Source of the DNA: Reinekea forsetii
GTDB lineage: Bacteria; Pseudomonadota; Gammaproteobacteria; Pseudomonadales; Natronospirillaceae
Direction of reading: 5' to 3'
DNA: 64,000 nt
NCBI RefSeq assembly: GCF_018860385.1
Contig: NZ_JAHKPH010000011.1
Location: forward strand, 1 to 64,000
In this document: positions 16,338 to 25,985 of the stretch, piece by piece
Numbering within the stretch: position 1 is the first letter of the stretch
Layout: each line of letters begins with the position of its first letter
The notes under the pieces: generated by a model
Told to the model about the DNA's origin: nothing
Seen by the model: the letters and a program-made list of their open reading frames with translations, nothing else
Database searches by the model: none
Program-made: the position numbers and the translations under genes

Positions 16338-19148
16338 TCAACCTATTTGGCTAGAATCTCTCATTAATGGGAAGTATTGCTGTAGTTTTTGCATAAGTGA
16401 ATCGCGATGAATGGGCTTGGCTAAGTAATCATCCATGCCAACCGCTAAGCAAATCTCTCGATCACCCGACATAGCATTGGCGGTCATGGCGATGATGATT
16501 GTTGGTACACGGCTGGCATCTTTTTGTTCAAGTTTACGAATGGCCAACGTAGCGGCAAAGCCATCGAGTTCGGGCATTTGGCAATCCATAAAAATGAGGC
16601 TGTAAGGCGTGTCGGTCGCTTGCGTTATGGCATCAACTGCTTCTTGGCCGTTAGTTACGGTATCGCATTGTAAGCCGAGCGATTTTAAAATACCTTTGGC
16701 TACCAAGGTGTTGGTAAGGTTGTCTTCGGCCAGTAAAATTTTAAGGTGTTTCGGCCAGTCAAAACGAGTGGCAAGAACTTTTGAAGTCGATTTTATCTCA
16801 TTCACCATGTGCCGAGTAACGAGCGTTGGTTTTTTGCCCTTAGGTGAGTCTTGTCCGTCGGCTAACAGCAGTAACATGTCTTTGATTTCATTAGAATTCA
16901 TCGGCAGTGATATGTAAGCGTCAAAGCCCATTTGTCCAAACAATTGTCCATCGCCCACTAGTGCATTAGACGTGGCCACTATAACTTTCGACTCTTCTAA
17001 CTGAGCATTGTTTTTAATCAGCTTCAAGAATGCCTGTGCCGTTTTACGAGGGTCATTCAGTTCAATGAAAATAAACTGAGGCGGCTGGTCGGCCGGTTTA
17101 TAGTTGTTGATCAACCTTGGCTGTATATCGGTAATGCACATGCCCAGCTCTAACAGCTGATCTTTCAGATGAGTATGGTGTTGGGTGGGCTCACTGATTA
17201 TGAGTGCGTTTTTAAAGGCGATACTGATGTTTGGAATGGCTCTGGGCGTTACCCAAGATAAGCCAACGGGCAAGGTTACTTTGAAGCAACTGCCTTGGCC
17301 TACCTTGCTTTTTACATGCACTGTGCCATTCATTTGAGTAACTAGGCTTCCGACGATAGATAAGCCTAAGCCTGTCCCGCCATAGTGGCGGGTGGTTGAA
17401 GCATCTTCTTGTTGAAAGGCTTTAAAAAGTGAGTCAATTTTTTCAGCCTCTATACCAATGCCCGTGTCTTCAACTTCAATCGTTAAAATATCGTCGTTAT
17501 GATCACTGGGCATTAAATCACAGCTTATTTTAACCTGACCTTGGTGTGTGAATTTTATAGCATTACTCAGTAAGTTGGTGATGATTTGCCGAATGCGCGT
17601 TGGGTCGCCGCGCATAAATTCACGTGCTAAGGAACTGTGCTCTACAATTAGAGATACATCTTTGGCTTCCGCTAGCACCTCGACAGATTCAACCGTTTCT
17701 TTTAATAAATTCACAAAATTAAAATCAATAGTTTCAATAATTAATTTACCGGCTTCAATTTTGGAGAAGTCTAAAATGTCATTGATGATGGTGAGTAGTG
17801 AGTTGGCACTTGACAGCGCTACTTTTAAACGATGATGTTGCTCATCTGTCAGAGAAGTTTGATCGATTAATTCTATCATGCCAATGATTCCGTTCATCGG
17901 CGTTCTTATTTCATGGCTCATGGTGGCTAAGAATTTACTTTTAGCCAGGACGGCATCTTCGGCCATTTCTTTTGCTTTTACTAAATCGAGTTCAAACTCT
18001 TTTCGTTCTTGAATGTCTTGTATGGAGCCCATGATCACCGCGCAGTGACCATTTTTGAACTCGGCCTGACCGGTAAAATGTATCCAGCAAGTGTTTTCTT
18101 TCGCCGTGATGATCTCGCATTCAACACTAAAGGGTGTGCCGTATTCGGTGGCGCGTTCAAAGGCTCTTACGATGGTTTGCTTTGACTTTCCGGGTTTAAA
18201 AAAACTAAAGGCGGTTTCGAGGTTTGGTTCAAAGCTGTCATCGACTTCATATATTTTCTTAGTCATTGATGACCAAAATAATGTGTTTTTTTCTAAATCA
18301 ACAACCCATGCGCCCAAGCGTGCGTGCGTGCCCATGGTATCGATCATCGTATTTTGGCGATCCAATGCAAAGCGCTGCTCGGTTAATTGTTGTAAGGCGT
18401 TATTTTTTTGTTCTATTTCATGATCTAAAGTATCGCGAGAGGCCGTAATCTTGGCTAAATTTTCTGCCATTTCATTTAGAGTTCGGCTTAAGTTTGCAAC
18501 TTCGTCTTGGCCGGTAACTTCTATTCGATGGGTTAGATCGCCACGGCCAATAATTTTAGCTGCATAACTGAGTTGCTTGAACCGAGACAACAAACTGCTA
18601 CGCAGCATCACAAGCAATACGCCAATAATGACTAACGAACTCGAAAGCAACATTACGAAATTATATTGAGATAAATCGCGAATAGAGCCTAGGGCGTGGG
18701 ATTCATCGTAACTTACGTTAAGTGTGTATGTGTTGCCGAAAATTTCAGTCGGAAAAACTAATGTTCGGCGTGTATTCCCAGGCAGGGCGTTTGTATCGCT
18801 GGCACTTTGTTTGTTTAAATTGAGTAAGGGAGTGTTATTTTGATCGAAAAGTTGAATATGAATATCGTAATTTTGATATTGCTCAATATTCTGATTCCAT
18901 AGGCTTAGTTGATCGAGAACATCTTGTTCATTGCCAGCTGACTCGGCAATACTGGCCAAAGTCACTTGACTGGCACGTGTTAAATTCGCCTCTATTTGTT
19001 CATAAATAATGGTACTGGCTCGTTGCATGATCAAGTAAGTATTCAATGCCAATAGCACAAGCAGTAAAGTGACACCTGTAAGCGCTACTTTTTTGGCAAC
19101 AGATAGCTGTTGGTATAAATATTTAAGCGCATTTAAGGGCTTGATCAT
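16338..19148 (-). CDS. Hybrid sensor histidine kinase
   Basis: The 936-aa protein has a membrane helix (about 18-38), a periplasmic sensor of about 120 residues, a second helix (about 165-182), HAMP ([20 protein letters not shown]), a PAS domain, HisKA ([13 protein letters not shown], with the phospho-His), HATPase ([30 protein letters not shown]) and two receiver-like domains. The first receiver has Glu where Asp is expected (FIFIELND) and is probably inactive. The second is canonical ([18 protein letters not shown]). No response regulator gene is adjacent, so the partner is unknown. Confidence 0.9.
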   Translation of the reverse strand: MIKPLNALKYLYQQLSVAKKVALTGVTLLLVLLALNTYLIMQRASTIIYEQIEANLTRASQVTLASIAESAGNEQDVLDQLSLWNQNIEQYQNYDIHIQLFDQNNTPLLNLNKQSASDTNALPGNTRRTLVFPTEIFGNTYTLNVSYDESHALGSIRDLSQYNFVMLLSSSLVIIGVLLVMLRSSLLSRFKQLSYAAKIIGRGDLTHRIEVTGQDEVANLSRTLNEMAENLAKITASRDTLDHEIEQKNNALQQLTEQRFALDRQNTMIDTMGTHARLGAWVVDLEKNTLFWSSMTKKIYEVDDSFEPNLETAFSFFKPGKSKQTIVRAFERATEYGTPFSVECEIITAKENTCWIHFTGQAEFKNGHCAVIMGSIQDIQERKEFELDLVKAKEMAEDAVLAKSKFLATMSHEIRTPMNGIIGMIELIDQTSLTDEQHHRLKVALSSANSLLTIINDILDFSKIEAGKLIIETIDFNFVNLLKETVESVEVLAEAKDVSLIVEHSSLAREFMRGDPTRIRQIITNLLSNAIKFTHQGQVKISCDLMPSDHNDDILTIEVEDTGIGIEAEKIDSLFKAFQQEDASTTRHYGGTGLGLSIVGSLVTQMNGTVHVKSKVGQGSCFKVTLPVGLSWVTPRAIPNISIAFKNALIISEPTQHHTHLKDQLLELGMCITDIQPRLINNYKPADQPPQFIFIELNDPRKTAQAFLKLIKNNAQLEESKVIVATSNALVGDGQLFGQMGFDAYISLPMNSNEIKDMLLLLADGQDSPKGKKPTLVTRHMVNEIKSTSKVLATRFDWPKHLKILLAEDNLTNTLVAKGILKSLGLQCDTVTNGQEAVDAITQATDTPYSLIFMDCQMPELDGFAATLAIRKLEQKDASRVPTIIIAMTANAMSGDREICLAVGMDDYLAKPIHRDSLMQKLQQYFPLMRDSSQIG

Positions 19149-19442
19149 GAGTTAGGAAACCTAAAGCGAAAATCACAAAAAAAGGACTCAAACTCAGGTT
19201 AGTCGAAACGCCCAATTTCGCTACCAAAAGGCTGTAAAAGGCAAGTTACAGGCTATTTGATGAGACCAAATACTTTACTAGGCATTAAGGCGTGAATGTG
19301 TACAATAGCTCACTGTTTTTTCACTGATATCCAGTATTAAAAGCTGACTTAGTGGTAAAGAAGGAACGTTTGCTTAAACAGTTTGAATGAATAATGACAA
19401 CAAAACTATTTAATCAACCCTTCCCCTTTCCTGGAGAGTCTC
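19149..19442 (+). promoter_or_regulatory. glyA upstream region with candidate -10
   Basis: Almost 300 bases with no gene. TACAAT at 19301-19306 is the best -10 hexamer, but its -35 is poor. I see no glycine-riboswitch pattern. The Shine-Dalgarno CTGGAGAG lies just before glyA. Confidence 0.3.
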
Positions 19443-20705
19443 ATGTTTGAAAAGTCTATGAATATTGCCGACTACGATGCCGATTTATGGCAGTCGATGG
19501 AAGCAGAGCGTGTGCGTCAAGAAGAGCACATAGAATTGATTGCCTCTGAAAACTATACATCACCCCGTGTGATGGAAGCGCAAGGCTCTCAGTTAACGAA
19601 CAAATACGCAGAAGGCTACCCAGGTAAGCGTTACTATGGCGGTTGTGAGCATGTAGATGTGGTTGAGCAATTGGCCATTGATCGCGCTAAAGCCCTATTT
19701 GGTGCAGGCTATGCCAACGTTCAGCCTCACTCAGGTTCTCAAGCAAACGCAGCCGTTTACATGACATTATGTAAGCCTGGCGACACTATTCTTGGCATGA
19801 GCTTGGCCCACGGCGGTCATTTAACCCACGGTGCTTCTGTATCATTCTCTGGCCGAATTTATAACGCTGTTCAGTACGGTTTAAACGCTGAAACGGGTGA
19901 AATAGACTACGACCAAGTGGCTGAACTAGCACGTGAGCACAAACCTAAAATGATCGTAGCGGGCTTCTCAGCCTATTCTCTGATTGTCGATTGGGCGCGT
20001 TTCCGCGAAATCGCCGATGAAGTCGGTGCATACCTCTTTGTAGACATGGCTCACGTCGCTGGCTTAGTTGCCGCTGGTGTATACCCAAGCCCTGTACCAC
20101 ACGCCCATGTTGTGACGACTACCACTCACAAAACGTTAGGCGGCCCACGTGGCGGTTTAATTTTGGCGCCAGAAGACGAAGAGTTAAACAAAAAGCTTAA
20201 CTTTGCGGTTTTCCCTGAAAGCCAAGGCGGCCCGTTAATGCACATTATTGCGGCCAAAGCGGTTTGCTTTAAAGAGTGCATGGAGCCTGAGTTTAAAGAA
20301 TACCAAACTCAAGTGGTTAAAAACGCGAAAGCAATGGCAGCTGCGTTTATGGCACGTGGCATTAACATTGTCTCTAATGGCACCGAAGACCACCTTTTCT
20401 TAGTCGATTTAATCGGTAAAGAATACTCAGGTAAAGATGCTGATGCAGCCTTAGGCAAAGCAAACATCACCGTAAACAAAAACTCGGTACCAAATGACCC
20501 ACGTTCACCGTTCGTAACTTCTGGCCTACGCATTGGTACACCAGCTATCACGCGTCGTGGCTTTAAAGAGGCCGAAGTAACTGAGCTAACAAGTTGGATC
20601 TGTGATGTACTAGATTCACTTGAAGCGGGTAACTCTGAGCAAGTGATCGAAGAAGTGAAGCAAAAAGTGGTAGCCATTTGCGCAAAAATGCCTGTCTATA
20701 AATAG
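19443..20705 (+). CDS. glyA: Serine hydroxymethyltransferase
   Basis: The 420-aa length fits bacterial SHMT. It interconverts serine and glycine with tetrahydrofolate and is the main source of one-carbon units. Sequence marks are [16 protein letters not shown] (residues 29-44), [11 protein letters not shown], the PLP-binding lysine in [14 protein letters not shown] (Lys230), and a C-terminal [13 protein letters not shown] 19443 follows GGAGAG. It is a single-gene unit ending in a strong terminator. Confidence 0.98.
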   Translation: MFEKSMNIADYDADLWQSMEAERVRQEEHIELIASENYTSPRVMEAQGSQLTNKYAEGYPGKRYYGGCEHVDVVEQLAIDRAKALFGAGYANVQPHSGSQANAAVYMTLCKPGDTILGMSLAHGGHLTHGASVSFSGRIYNAVQYGLNAETGEIDYDQVAELAREHKPKMIVAGFSAYSLIVDWARFREIADEVGAYLFVDMAHVAGLVAAGVYPSPVPHAHVVTTTTHKTLGGPRGGLILAPEDEELNKKLNFAVFPESQGGPLMHIIAAKAVCFKECMEPEFKEYQTQVVKNAKAMAAAFMARGINIVSNGTEDHLFLVDLIGKEYSGKDADAALGKANITVNKNSVPNDPRSPFVTSGLRIGTPAITRRGFKEAEVTELTSWICDVLDSLEAGNSEQVIEEVKQKVVAICAKMPVYK

Positions 20706-20722
20706 CAGCCATTTAAAATAGC

Positions 20723-20758
20723 AATCTCTCTCAGGGTAACTTGAGGGAGATTTTTTTT
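20723..20758 (+). terminator. Rho-independent terminator after glyA
   Basis: AATCTCTCTCAGG and CTTGAGGGAGATT form a long stem with a short GTAA loop, followed by eight T (20751-20758). Confidence 0.9.
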
Positions 20759-20790
20759 GCGTAAAATATAGCTGAGTTTCAACATTAAGT

Positions 20791-20893
20791 GATCGGAGGT
20801 ACTGCAAAGATAGGGCGTTCATTGGCATGGATGCCAATGACGAGCCCCCATGGATGGGTTTACGGCGTCCCTTTCTTTGTAGTACCTCCGGTC
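20791..20893. repeat. Nested palindromic element
   Basis: Outer arms 20791-20810 and 20874-20893 pair over 20 positions with two wobble mismatches. Inside are two small hairpins with the same GG loop, ATTGGCATGGATGCCAAT at about 20821-20838 and CCCATGGATGGG at about 20848-20859. It lies between convergent genes, glyA and trpG. The CATGGATG loop motif recurs in the hairpin cluster after ssrA (50.3-50.5 kb). Confidence 0.75.
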
Positions 20894-20905
20894 GCTAGGC
20901 GGCCA

Positions 20906-21574
20906 CTAATCACCCGCTCGGAATAGAAAGTTCTTAATTAAATCTTTGCCGCCTTCGGTAGCAAAGGATTCAGGGTGAAACTGAATGCCGTGAATGGGGT
21001 ATTCGGTGTGCTGTATGCCCATGAGTTCAAATTCTTTTAAGCTTTTCAGTTTGCCGCGGTTGTTAAAATCATTTGCGGTTAACTCACCCACCGTGCTGGT
21101 TACTCTTAAGCATTTGGGCAACGTGCTGGCCTCGGCAATGAGCGAGTGATATCGCATTACTTCGAGTTGGTCGGGTAGGTTGTAAAAGACACTGCTGTTA
21201 TCGTGGTTTACTGGGCTTATTTTTCCGTGCATGGGTAACGGTGCTTTAACTACGTTACCGCCAAAGCAATGCACTATACCTTGCATGCCTAAGCAAACGC
21301 CTAATAGCGGCGTTGTTTTGCCCAGTTCAAGTATCACATCAGCGCAAATGCCAAAATAGGCTGGGTCATCGGGGGAGCCTGGTCCAGGTGAAATAATTAT
21401 ACGGTCGGCGTTCAGAGCTTTAACGTCTTCGAGCGTAATTTCATTATTGCGTTTAACCGTGATGTTAAACGAGTCAAGGTTCCCTTGGTTTTTTTCTGAT
21501 TCTAAAATTTCACCGATAAACTGATACAAGTTGTAAGTGAAGGAATCGTAGTTATCTATAATTAAAACATTCAT
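20906..21574 (-). CDS. trpG: Anthranilate synthase glutamine amidotransferase subunit (second TrpG)
   Basis: The class I glutamine amidotransferase starts NVLIIDNYDSFTYNLYQF, has the nucleophile loop GVCLGMQG and the catalytic His/Glu in GIQFHPES. It supplies ammonia from glutamine to the synthase subunit. The gene lies just after the minus-strand trpE, as expected for its partner. At about 222 aa it is longer than the 193-aa plus-strand TrpG and has inserts such as ELTANDFNNRGKLKSLKEFE. I choose ATG 21574; ATG 21586 is also possible. It could serve para-aminobenzoate synthesis, but linkage to trpE and trpR favours tryptophan. Confidence 0.8.
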   Translation of the reverse strand: MNVLIIDNYDSFTYNLYQFIGEILESEKNQGNLDSFNITVKRNNEITLEDVKALNADRIIISPGPGSPDDPAYFGICADVILELGKTTPLLGVCLGMQGIVHCFGGNVVKAPLPMHGKISPVNHDNSSVFYNLPDQLEVMRYHSLIAEASTLPKCLRVTSTVGELTANDFNNRGKLKSLKEFELMGIQHTEYPIHGIQFHPESFATEGGKDLIKNFLFRAGD

Positions 21575-21595
21575 AGCGGTTCTCATTCACTTAGG

Positions 21596-22969
21596 TTACA
21601 TAAATTTATCGAGCACTTTTTTAGTGCCGGCAAACTTTCGTTGAATTTCTTCGTATTCATCTTCTGGGTTCGAATCGTAAACATTGCCACCGCAGGTTTG
21701 TACGTAGGCTTTATCGGAATTGGCAAAAACGGTTCGAATGGGTATGGCAAATGTGCAATCCCCATTAAATGAAAAGTGGCCTACAGCTCCGCCGTATGGT
21801 CCGCGCCCATCGCCTTCTAAATCGTTGATGATTTTCATGGCTTCAATTTTGGGAGCACCGGTTAACGTACCGGCCGGGAAATTGGCCGCCAGCGCGGTGA
21901 ACATGTCTTCTTTTTCATTAATAATGCCAACGATTTCGCTGGAAATGTGTTGCACGTGACTGAACTTTTTAATATCCATTAGGCTGCGTACTTTTACCGT
22001 GCCATAGCGCGCTACACGGCCAATATCATTGCGGTGTAAATCAACAATCATATTATGCTCGGCGATCTCTTTTGGGTCGTTCAATAAAGCGCGGGCGTAT
22101 GCGGTGTCTTCTTCGTTAGTTGCACCGCGTTTGGCAGTCCCTGCTAGAGGGAAGGTTTCCATTTCGCCTTGGCGGAGCCTAAACAATAATTCTGGGCTTG
22201 CGCCAATGAGTTTTTGCTCACCAAATTTAACATAGTACATTTGCGGCGAAGGGTTTACTTCACGCATTTGCTCGTAGATATTGATGGTGTCACCATCGAG
22301 TTTAAAGTGCTTTTTAAAGCCAACTTCGGTTTGAAAAATTTTGCCATCTACTATGTCTTGCTTTACTTTCAATACGGCTTCTTTGTGTGCTTCACGCGTC
22401 ATGTCTTCACCTAGGTCGGTGACTTTAAGCGTGCCGTTACCCGAATAGGGCGCTTCAATAAGTTCGTTCACTAATTCAATGCGATTGTCTTCATAATAAA
22501 AATAGAAAACTTCGCCGGTCATTTTATCGAGCACGAGCCCATCTTTATATAAGCCAAAGCGGAAGGCATCGAACATTTCGCTGGAATTGATGGTTAAGCT
22601 AGGCTCAAAATAATTCATGGCATCGTAGCCTAAGTAGCCGGTTAGGCCGCCAGCATACATACGCGAGATAATGTTCTGCGGCATCATGGCTCGCAGGCTT
22701 TGGTAGGGGTTTTCTGAATGAATCGATTCTGAACTACCATCGCGATCTTCAATGATCAACTGCTGACCATTGGCGTAAATAATCTTCTCTGGGTCAAATC
22801 CTATAATGCTGTGACGCGCTATGTGGCTGTCTTCGCCCAGTGATTCGAGCATGAAGCAGGTGGAAAAGCGCTTTTCAATTTTTTTGAACAGCTCGAAAAA
22901 GTCGCACGAATCGGTAACTTTGACATAAAAGGGTTTTCGAGGCAGCTCAAACGGTGAGTAGGTGGTCAT
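21596..22969 (-). CDS. trpE: Anthranilate synthase component I
   Basis: The 457-aa chorismate-utilising enzyme makes anthranilate, the first tryptophan-specific step. The C-terminal catalytic half has GTAKRG, DLHRNDIGRVARYGTV, FPAGTLTGAPKIEAM and GPYGGAVGHFSFNGD. Near the N-terminus, ML-ES followed by ten residues and Ser (MLESLGEDSHIARHS) is the LLES-x10-S motif of tryptophan feedback binding. It is shorter than, and diverged from, the usual 500-residue gammaproteobacterial TrpE. It lies between trpR and a trpG on the same strand. PabB is the alternative, less likely beside trpR. Confidence 0.88.
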   Translation of the reverse strand: MTTYSPFELPRKPFYVKVTDSCDFFELFKKIEKRFSTCFMLESLGEDSHIARHSIIGFDPEKIIYANGQQLIIEDRDGSSESIHSENPYQSLRAMMPQNIISRMYAGGLTGYLGYDAMNYFEPSLTINSSEMFDAFRFGLYKDGLVLDKMTGEVFYFYYEDNRIELVNELIEAPYSGNGTLKVTDLGEDMTREAHKEAVLKVKQDIVDGKIFQTEVGFKKHFKLDGDTINIYEQMREVNPSPQMYYVKFGEQKLIGASPELLFRLRQGEMETFPLAGTAKRGATNEEDTAYARALLNDPKEIAEHNMIVDLHRNDIGRVARYGTVKVRSLMDIKKFSHVQHISSEIVGIINEKEDMFTALAANFPAGTLTGAPKIEAMKIINDLEGDGRGPYGGAVGHFSFNGDCTFAIPIRTVFANSDKAYVQTCGGNVYDSNPEDEYEEIQRKFAGTKKVLDKFM

Positions 22970-22988
22970 GTTTCGGCAATCTCTTTAG

Positions 22989-23231
22989 TTAGCTTTCTTT
23001 ACGGGCTCGCGCGCCACGAGAGACGGTGGCAATGCCCACGCCTAATGTTTCGGCAATTTTACGTTGCGGTATGCCTTGGTCGAGCATGCACAGTATTTGC
23101 AATCGTTTCACGACTTCATCAAACTCGGTAGGCGTGAGCAGTTGCTCTAACCGTGCCGACATATCAGCACGAGAATTGGCCGCAAGTAGATGATCGAGTA
23201 ATTGGTTTAATTCTGTTTTTGATGTATTCAT
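22989..23231 (-). CDS. trpR: Trp operon repressor
   Basis: The 80-aa protein has the TrpR core: LEQLLTPTEFDEVVKRLQILCMLDQG, then the helix-turn-helix PQRKIAETLGVGIATVSRGARA. TrpR binds operator DNA when loaded with L-tryptophan. E. coli TrpR is about 108 aa; this one lacks the C-terminal extension and keeps the DNA-binding part. It heads the minus-strand trpR-trpE-trpG unit and has no Shine-Dalgarno sequence. An operator-like palindrome abuts its start codon, so autoregulation is likely. Confidence 0.9.
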   Translation of the reverse strand: MNTSKTELNQLLDHLLAANSRADMSARLEQLLTPTEFDEVVKRLQILCMLDQGIPQRKIAETLGVGIATVSRGARARKES

Positions 23232-23267
23232 GTACTAGTATGCTATAACATTTTGGTGTAGAGTCAA
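23232..23267 (-). promoter_or_regulatory. trpR promoter with TrpR-like operator
   Basis: Read on the minus strand, TTGACT (23262-23267), a 16-bp spacer and TAGCAT (23240-23245) make a promoter. The palindrome TACTAGTA (23233-23240), which contains the CTAG core of known trp operators, lies between the -10 and the ATG at 23231. The predicted transcript start falls within about three bases of the ATG. Confidence 0.6.
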
Positions 23268-23289
23268 CGCTTAATTTAAAGGTTAGCCG

Positions 23290-23298
23290 TGGTATGAT
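23290..23298 (+). promoter_or_regulatory. Candidate extended -10 for plus-strand trpGDC
   Basis: TGG followed by TATGAT (23293-23298) is an extended -10 about 30 bases before the trpG start. The -35 region is weak. It lies about 50 bases from the TrpR-like palindrome, so regulation by TrpR from there is uncertain. Confidence 0.35.
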
Positions 23299-23327
23299 TT
23301 TCCGATGTTGCTAATTGATGTCGATTT

Positions 23328-23909
23328 ATGATTTTAATGATAGATAACTACGATTCTTTTACTTACACCATTGTAAGTTATCTAGAATCGCTAGGTGCGC
23401 AGGTAAAGGTCGTCAAAAACGATGAGTACAGCATTGAAGCGCTTGCGGCCATGTCTCCTGAAAAGGTCGTGATTTCGCCAGGGCCCTGTACGCCAAACGA
23501 GGCAGGGGTATCCTTAGACGCCATTCGGTATTTTGCAGGAAAAGTGCCTCTATTAGGTATCTGCTTAGGGCATCAGGCCATCGGGCAGGTGTTTGGTGCA
23601 AAGGTTTGCAATGCCACCACCATAATGCACGGCAAAACCTCCCAAATACATCACAAGGGAGCGGGTGTGTTTAGCCAGTTGCCAAGCCCATATACTGCGA
23701 CTCGCTACCATTCATTGGTGCTCGATCAAAAGACGTTACCTGAATGTTTAGCCATAACGGCCTGGGTTGAAAACACCCAAGGCGAGCAAGAGGAAATCAT
23801 GGGCGTGCGCCATACATCGTTAGATGTTGAAGGCGTGCAGTTTCATCCAGAATCTGTGTTAACGGAGCATGGACTTAATCTATTTCAAAATTTTCTAAAC
23901 CGCCGTTAA
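23328..23909 (+). CDS. trpG: Anthranilate/aminodeoxychorismate synthase glutamine amidotransferase
   Basis: The 193-aa protein has the standard length. It starts MILMIDNYDSFTYTIVSYL and has ISPGPCTPNEAG, the nucleophile in GICLGHQAIGQ (Cys79 region) and VQFHPESVLTEHG. As the first gene of trpGDC it is the typical gammaproteobacterial TrpG, often shared between tryptophan and folate synthesis (PabA role). With a second TrpG next to trpE, this copy may serve PabB, but that is inference. There is no clear Shine-Dalgarno sequence. Confidence 0.9.
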   Translation: MILMIDNYDSFTYTIVSYLESLGAQVKVVKNDEYSIEALAAMSPEKVVISPGPCTPNEAGVSLDAIRYFAGKVPLLGICLGHQAIGQVFGAKVCNATTIMHGKTSQIHHKGAGVFSQLPSPYTATRYHSLVLDQKTLPECLAITAWVENTQGEQEEIMGVRHTSLDVEGVQFHPESVLTEHGLNLFQNFLNRR

Positions 23910-23936
23910 TGTTGGGCGGTCAGCGAGGGTACAAAC

Positions 23937-24986
23937 ATGGATATTAAAAAAGCGTTAAACCGAATTTCTATGCATGGGCATTTAGACCAAGAAGAAATGA
24001 AGCTGGTCATGAAGTCGATTATGACGGGCGAATGCACCGATGCTCAGATTGGCGCTTTTTTAATGGGCCTACGCATGAAGGGCGAGACGGTTGATGAAAT
24101 CAGCGGTGCGGCGCAAATCATGCGTGAACTGGCCACCAAAGTTGTAGTCTCTGGTGAAAACCTTGTCGACACCTGCGGTACTGGTGGTGTGGGTGATGCC
24201 GGGCAAAAATTATTTAACGTCTCTACCGCCACGGCGTTTGTTGTTGCGGCTGCGGGTGGCCGTGTGGCGAAACATGGCAACCGAGCCGTGTCTTCTACCT
24301 TTGGCAGTGCTGATGTTCTAGAAGCGGCCGGCGTGCGCTTAGACGTAAGCCCCGAGGTTGTGGCAAGAGCGATAGAAACGATTGGTGTGGGGTTTATGTT
24401 TGCTCAAAACCATCACAGTGCCATGCGCCATGCCATTGGTCCGCGCAAAGAGCTTGGTTTACGCACCATTTTTAACATGCTTGGTCCGTTAACAAACCCG
24501 GCGGGTGTTAAGCGCCAAGTCATGGGTGTGTTTTCTGAGGAGCTGTGTGAGCCGTTGGCACAAACTTTAGGACGATTGGGGGCTGAACACGTAATGGTGA
24601 TTCACTCTAAAGATGGTCTAGACGAATTTAGCCTTGCGGCCCCCACACGGGTTGCTGAATATAAAGAGGGTCGTTTAACCTCTTATAATGTAGAGCCTGA
24701 AGATTTCGGCTTGGCCAGCCAAGGGCTAGGCAGTTTGAAGGCACATAATGTTGAAGAAAGCTTGGCGATTATTAAGGGTGTGTTTAGTGGTGAATCAACC
24801 GATCAATTCATTTGCGCGGGTGATTTAATTGCCTTAAATGCGGGTGCGGCCATTTATGTTTCGGGCGTGGCTAGCAGTTTTGAAGAAGGCGTAGCGTTGG
24901 CGCAAGATGTGATTGCATCGGGTCAGGCCGGTGAAAAATTGAATGAGCTTGTAGATTTTACCCAAACAGCTGCGTCAAACAACTAA
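23937..24986 (+). CDS. trpD: Anthranilate phosphoribosyltransferase
   Basis: The 349-aa enzyme joins anthranilate to PRPP, the second tryptophan step. It shows DTCGTGGVG (residues 78-86), [15 protein letters not shown], the KHGNRAVSS motif (112-120), [14 protein letters not shown] and [14 protein letters not shown]. It starts 28 bases after trpG and ends 17 bases before trpC, so the three form an operon. Confidence 0.97.
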   Translation: MDIKKALNRISMHGHLDQEEMKLVMKSIMTGECTDAQIGAFLMGLRMKGETVDEISGAAQIMRELATKVVVSGENLVDTCGTGGVGDAGQKLFNVSTATAFVVAAAGGRVAKHGNRAVSSTFGSADVLEAAGVRLDVSPEVVARAIETIGVGFMFAQNHHSAMRHAIGPRKELGLRTIFNMLGPLTNPAGVKRQVMGVFSEELCEPLAQTLGRLGAEHVMVIHSKDGLDEFSLAAPTRVAEYKEGRLTSYNVEPEDFGLASQGLGSLKAHNVEESLAIIKGVFSGESTDQFICAGDLIALNAGAAIYVSGVASSFEEGVALAQDVIASGQAGEKLNELVDFTQTAASNN

Positions 24987-25002
24987 TAGAGACTATGTAT
25001 CC

Positions 25003-25806
25003 ATGAGTAATACCCCGACAATTTTAAAGAAAATTCTCGACCGTAAAGTTGAAGAAGTAGCCGCACGGCGCAAAGTGAAAAGTATAAAAGATCATGAGCA
25101 AGAGTTTGATCGTTACGAGGCTCCTCGTGGATTCACAACGGCCATTGAAGCAAAAATTACACAGCAGCATTCTGCGGTTATTGCGGAAATAAAAAAAGCT
25201 TCTCCAAGTAAAGGTGTGATTCGCGATCCGTTTATTCCGCAAGACATTGCCATCAGTTATGAAAAGCATGGTGCGGCTTGCTTGTCTGTTTTAACCGATG
25301 CTGATTTTTTTCAAGGCCATGAAGATTATTTAATTCAGGTGCGCGACAGTGTGGCGTTGCCGGTTATTAGAAAAGATTTTCTAATTGATGCGTATCAGGT
25401 TGCTGAGGCTCGTGCCATTGGTGCAGACTGTATTTTGTTAATTGCTTCGGCGTTAGATCAACCAAAAATGATTGACTTGCATGCGCAAGCACTTGAATAC
25501 GGTATGGATGTGCTTATTGAAGTACACGACGATGAAGAAATGAGCCGCGCGCTAGCCATAGACAATAAACTCATTGGGGTGAACAATCGTAACTTGCATA
25601 CTTTTGAGGTTTCACTGCAAACGACCATAGATTTAAAGCAGATGGTCGATCAAGATCGAATTTTAGTAACAGAAAGCGGTATACTGGCCGCTGAAGATGT
25701 TGCGTTAATGCGTAACCATAACATTCATGCATTTTTAGTCGGTGAGTCTTTCATGCGCGCCCCCCAGCCGGGTGAAATGCTAGCTGAGTTGTTTGGAGAA
25801 TCCTAA
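25003..25806 (+). CDS. trpC: Indole-3-glycerol phosphate synthase
   Basis: The 267-aa single-domain enzyme (not fused to TrpF) catalyses ring closure to indole-glycerol phosphate. Marks are AEIKKASPSKGVIR with its lysine, LSVLTDADFFQG, PVIRKDFLIDAYQ, GVNNRNLHTFEV and TESGI. It closes the trpGDC run. Its stop overlaps the start of a small membrane-protein gene (TAATG). Confidence 0.97.
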   Translation: MSNTPTILKKILDRKVEEVAARRKVKSIKDHEQEFDRYEAPRGFTTAIEAKITQQHSAVIAEIKKASPSKGVIRDPFIPQDIAISYEKHGAACLSVLTDADFFQGHEDYLIQVRDSVALPVIRKDFLIDAYQVAEARAIGADCILLIASALDQPKMIDLHAQALEYGMDVLIEVHDDEEMSRALAIDNKLIGVNNRNLHTFEVSLQTTIDLKQMVDQDRILVTESGILAAEDVALMRNHNIHAFLVGESFMRAPQPGEMLAELFGES

Positions 25807-25985
25807 TGCCAGTCATCATTCCTATTTTATTAGTCTTAGGCCTAGTTATGTTGGCGGTGATTAAGTTCACCTCACAAAATTCAAAACCTATGACCGATGA
25901 AGACGCCGCAACCTACGCAAAATGGTTCCGAATTCTCTTCCCAATCCTACTCATCGGCGCCGCTATTAAGTTCTTCATGGGCTAA
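25806..25985 (+). CDS. Small membrane protein translationally coupled to trpC
   Basis: The 59-aa frame starts with the A of the trpC stop codon (TAATG). It has two hydrophobic helices (about residues 3-20 and 42-57) joined by a polar hairpin (TSQNSKPMTDEDAATYAKW). The overlap implies translation from the trp message. I know no function. Two-helix proteins of this kind are often dismissed as noise, but coupling and composition support it. Confidence 0.65.
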   Translation: MPVIIPILLVLGLVMLAVIKFTSQNSKPMTDEDAATYAKWFRILFPILLIGAAIKFFMG

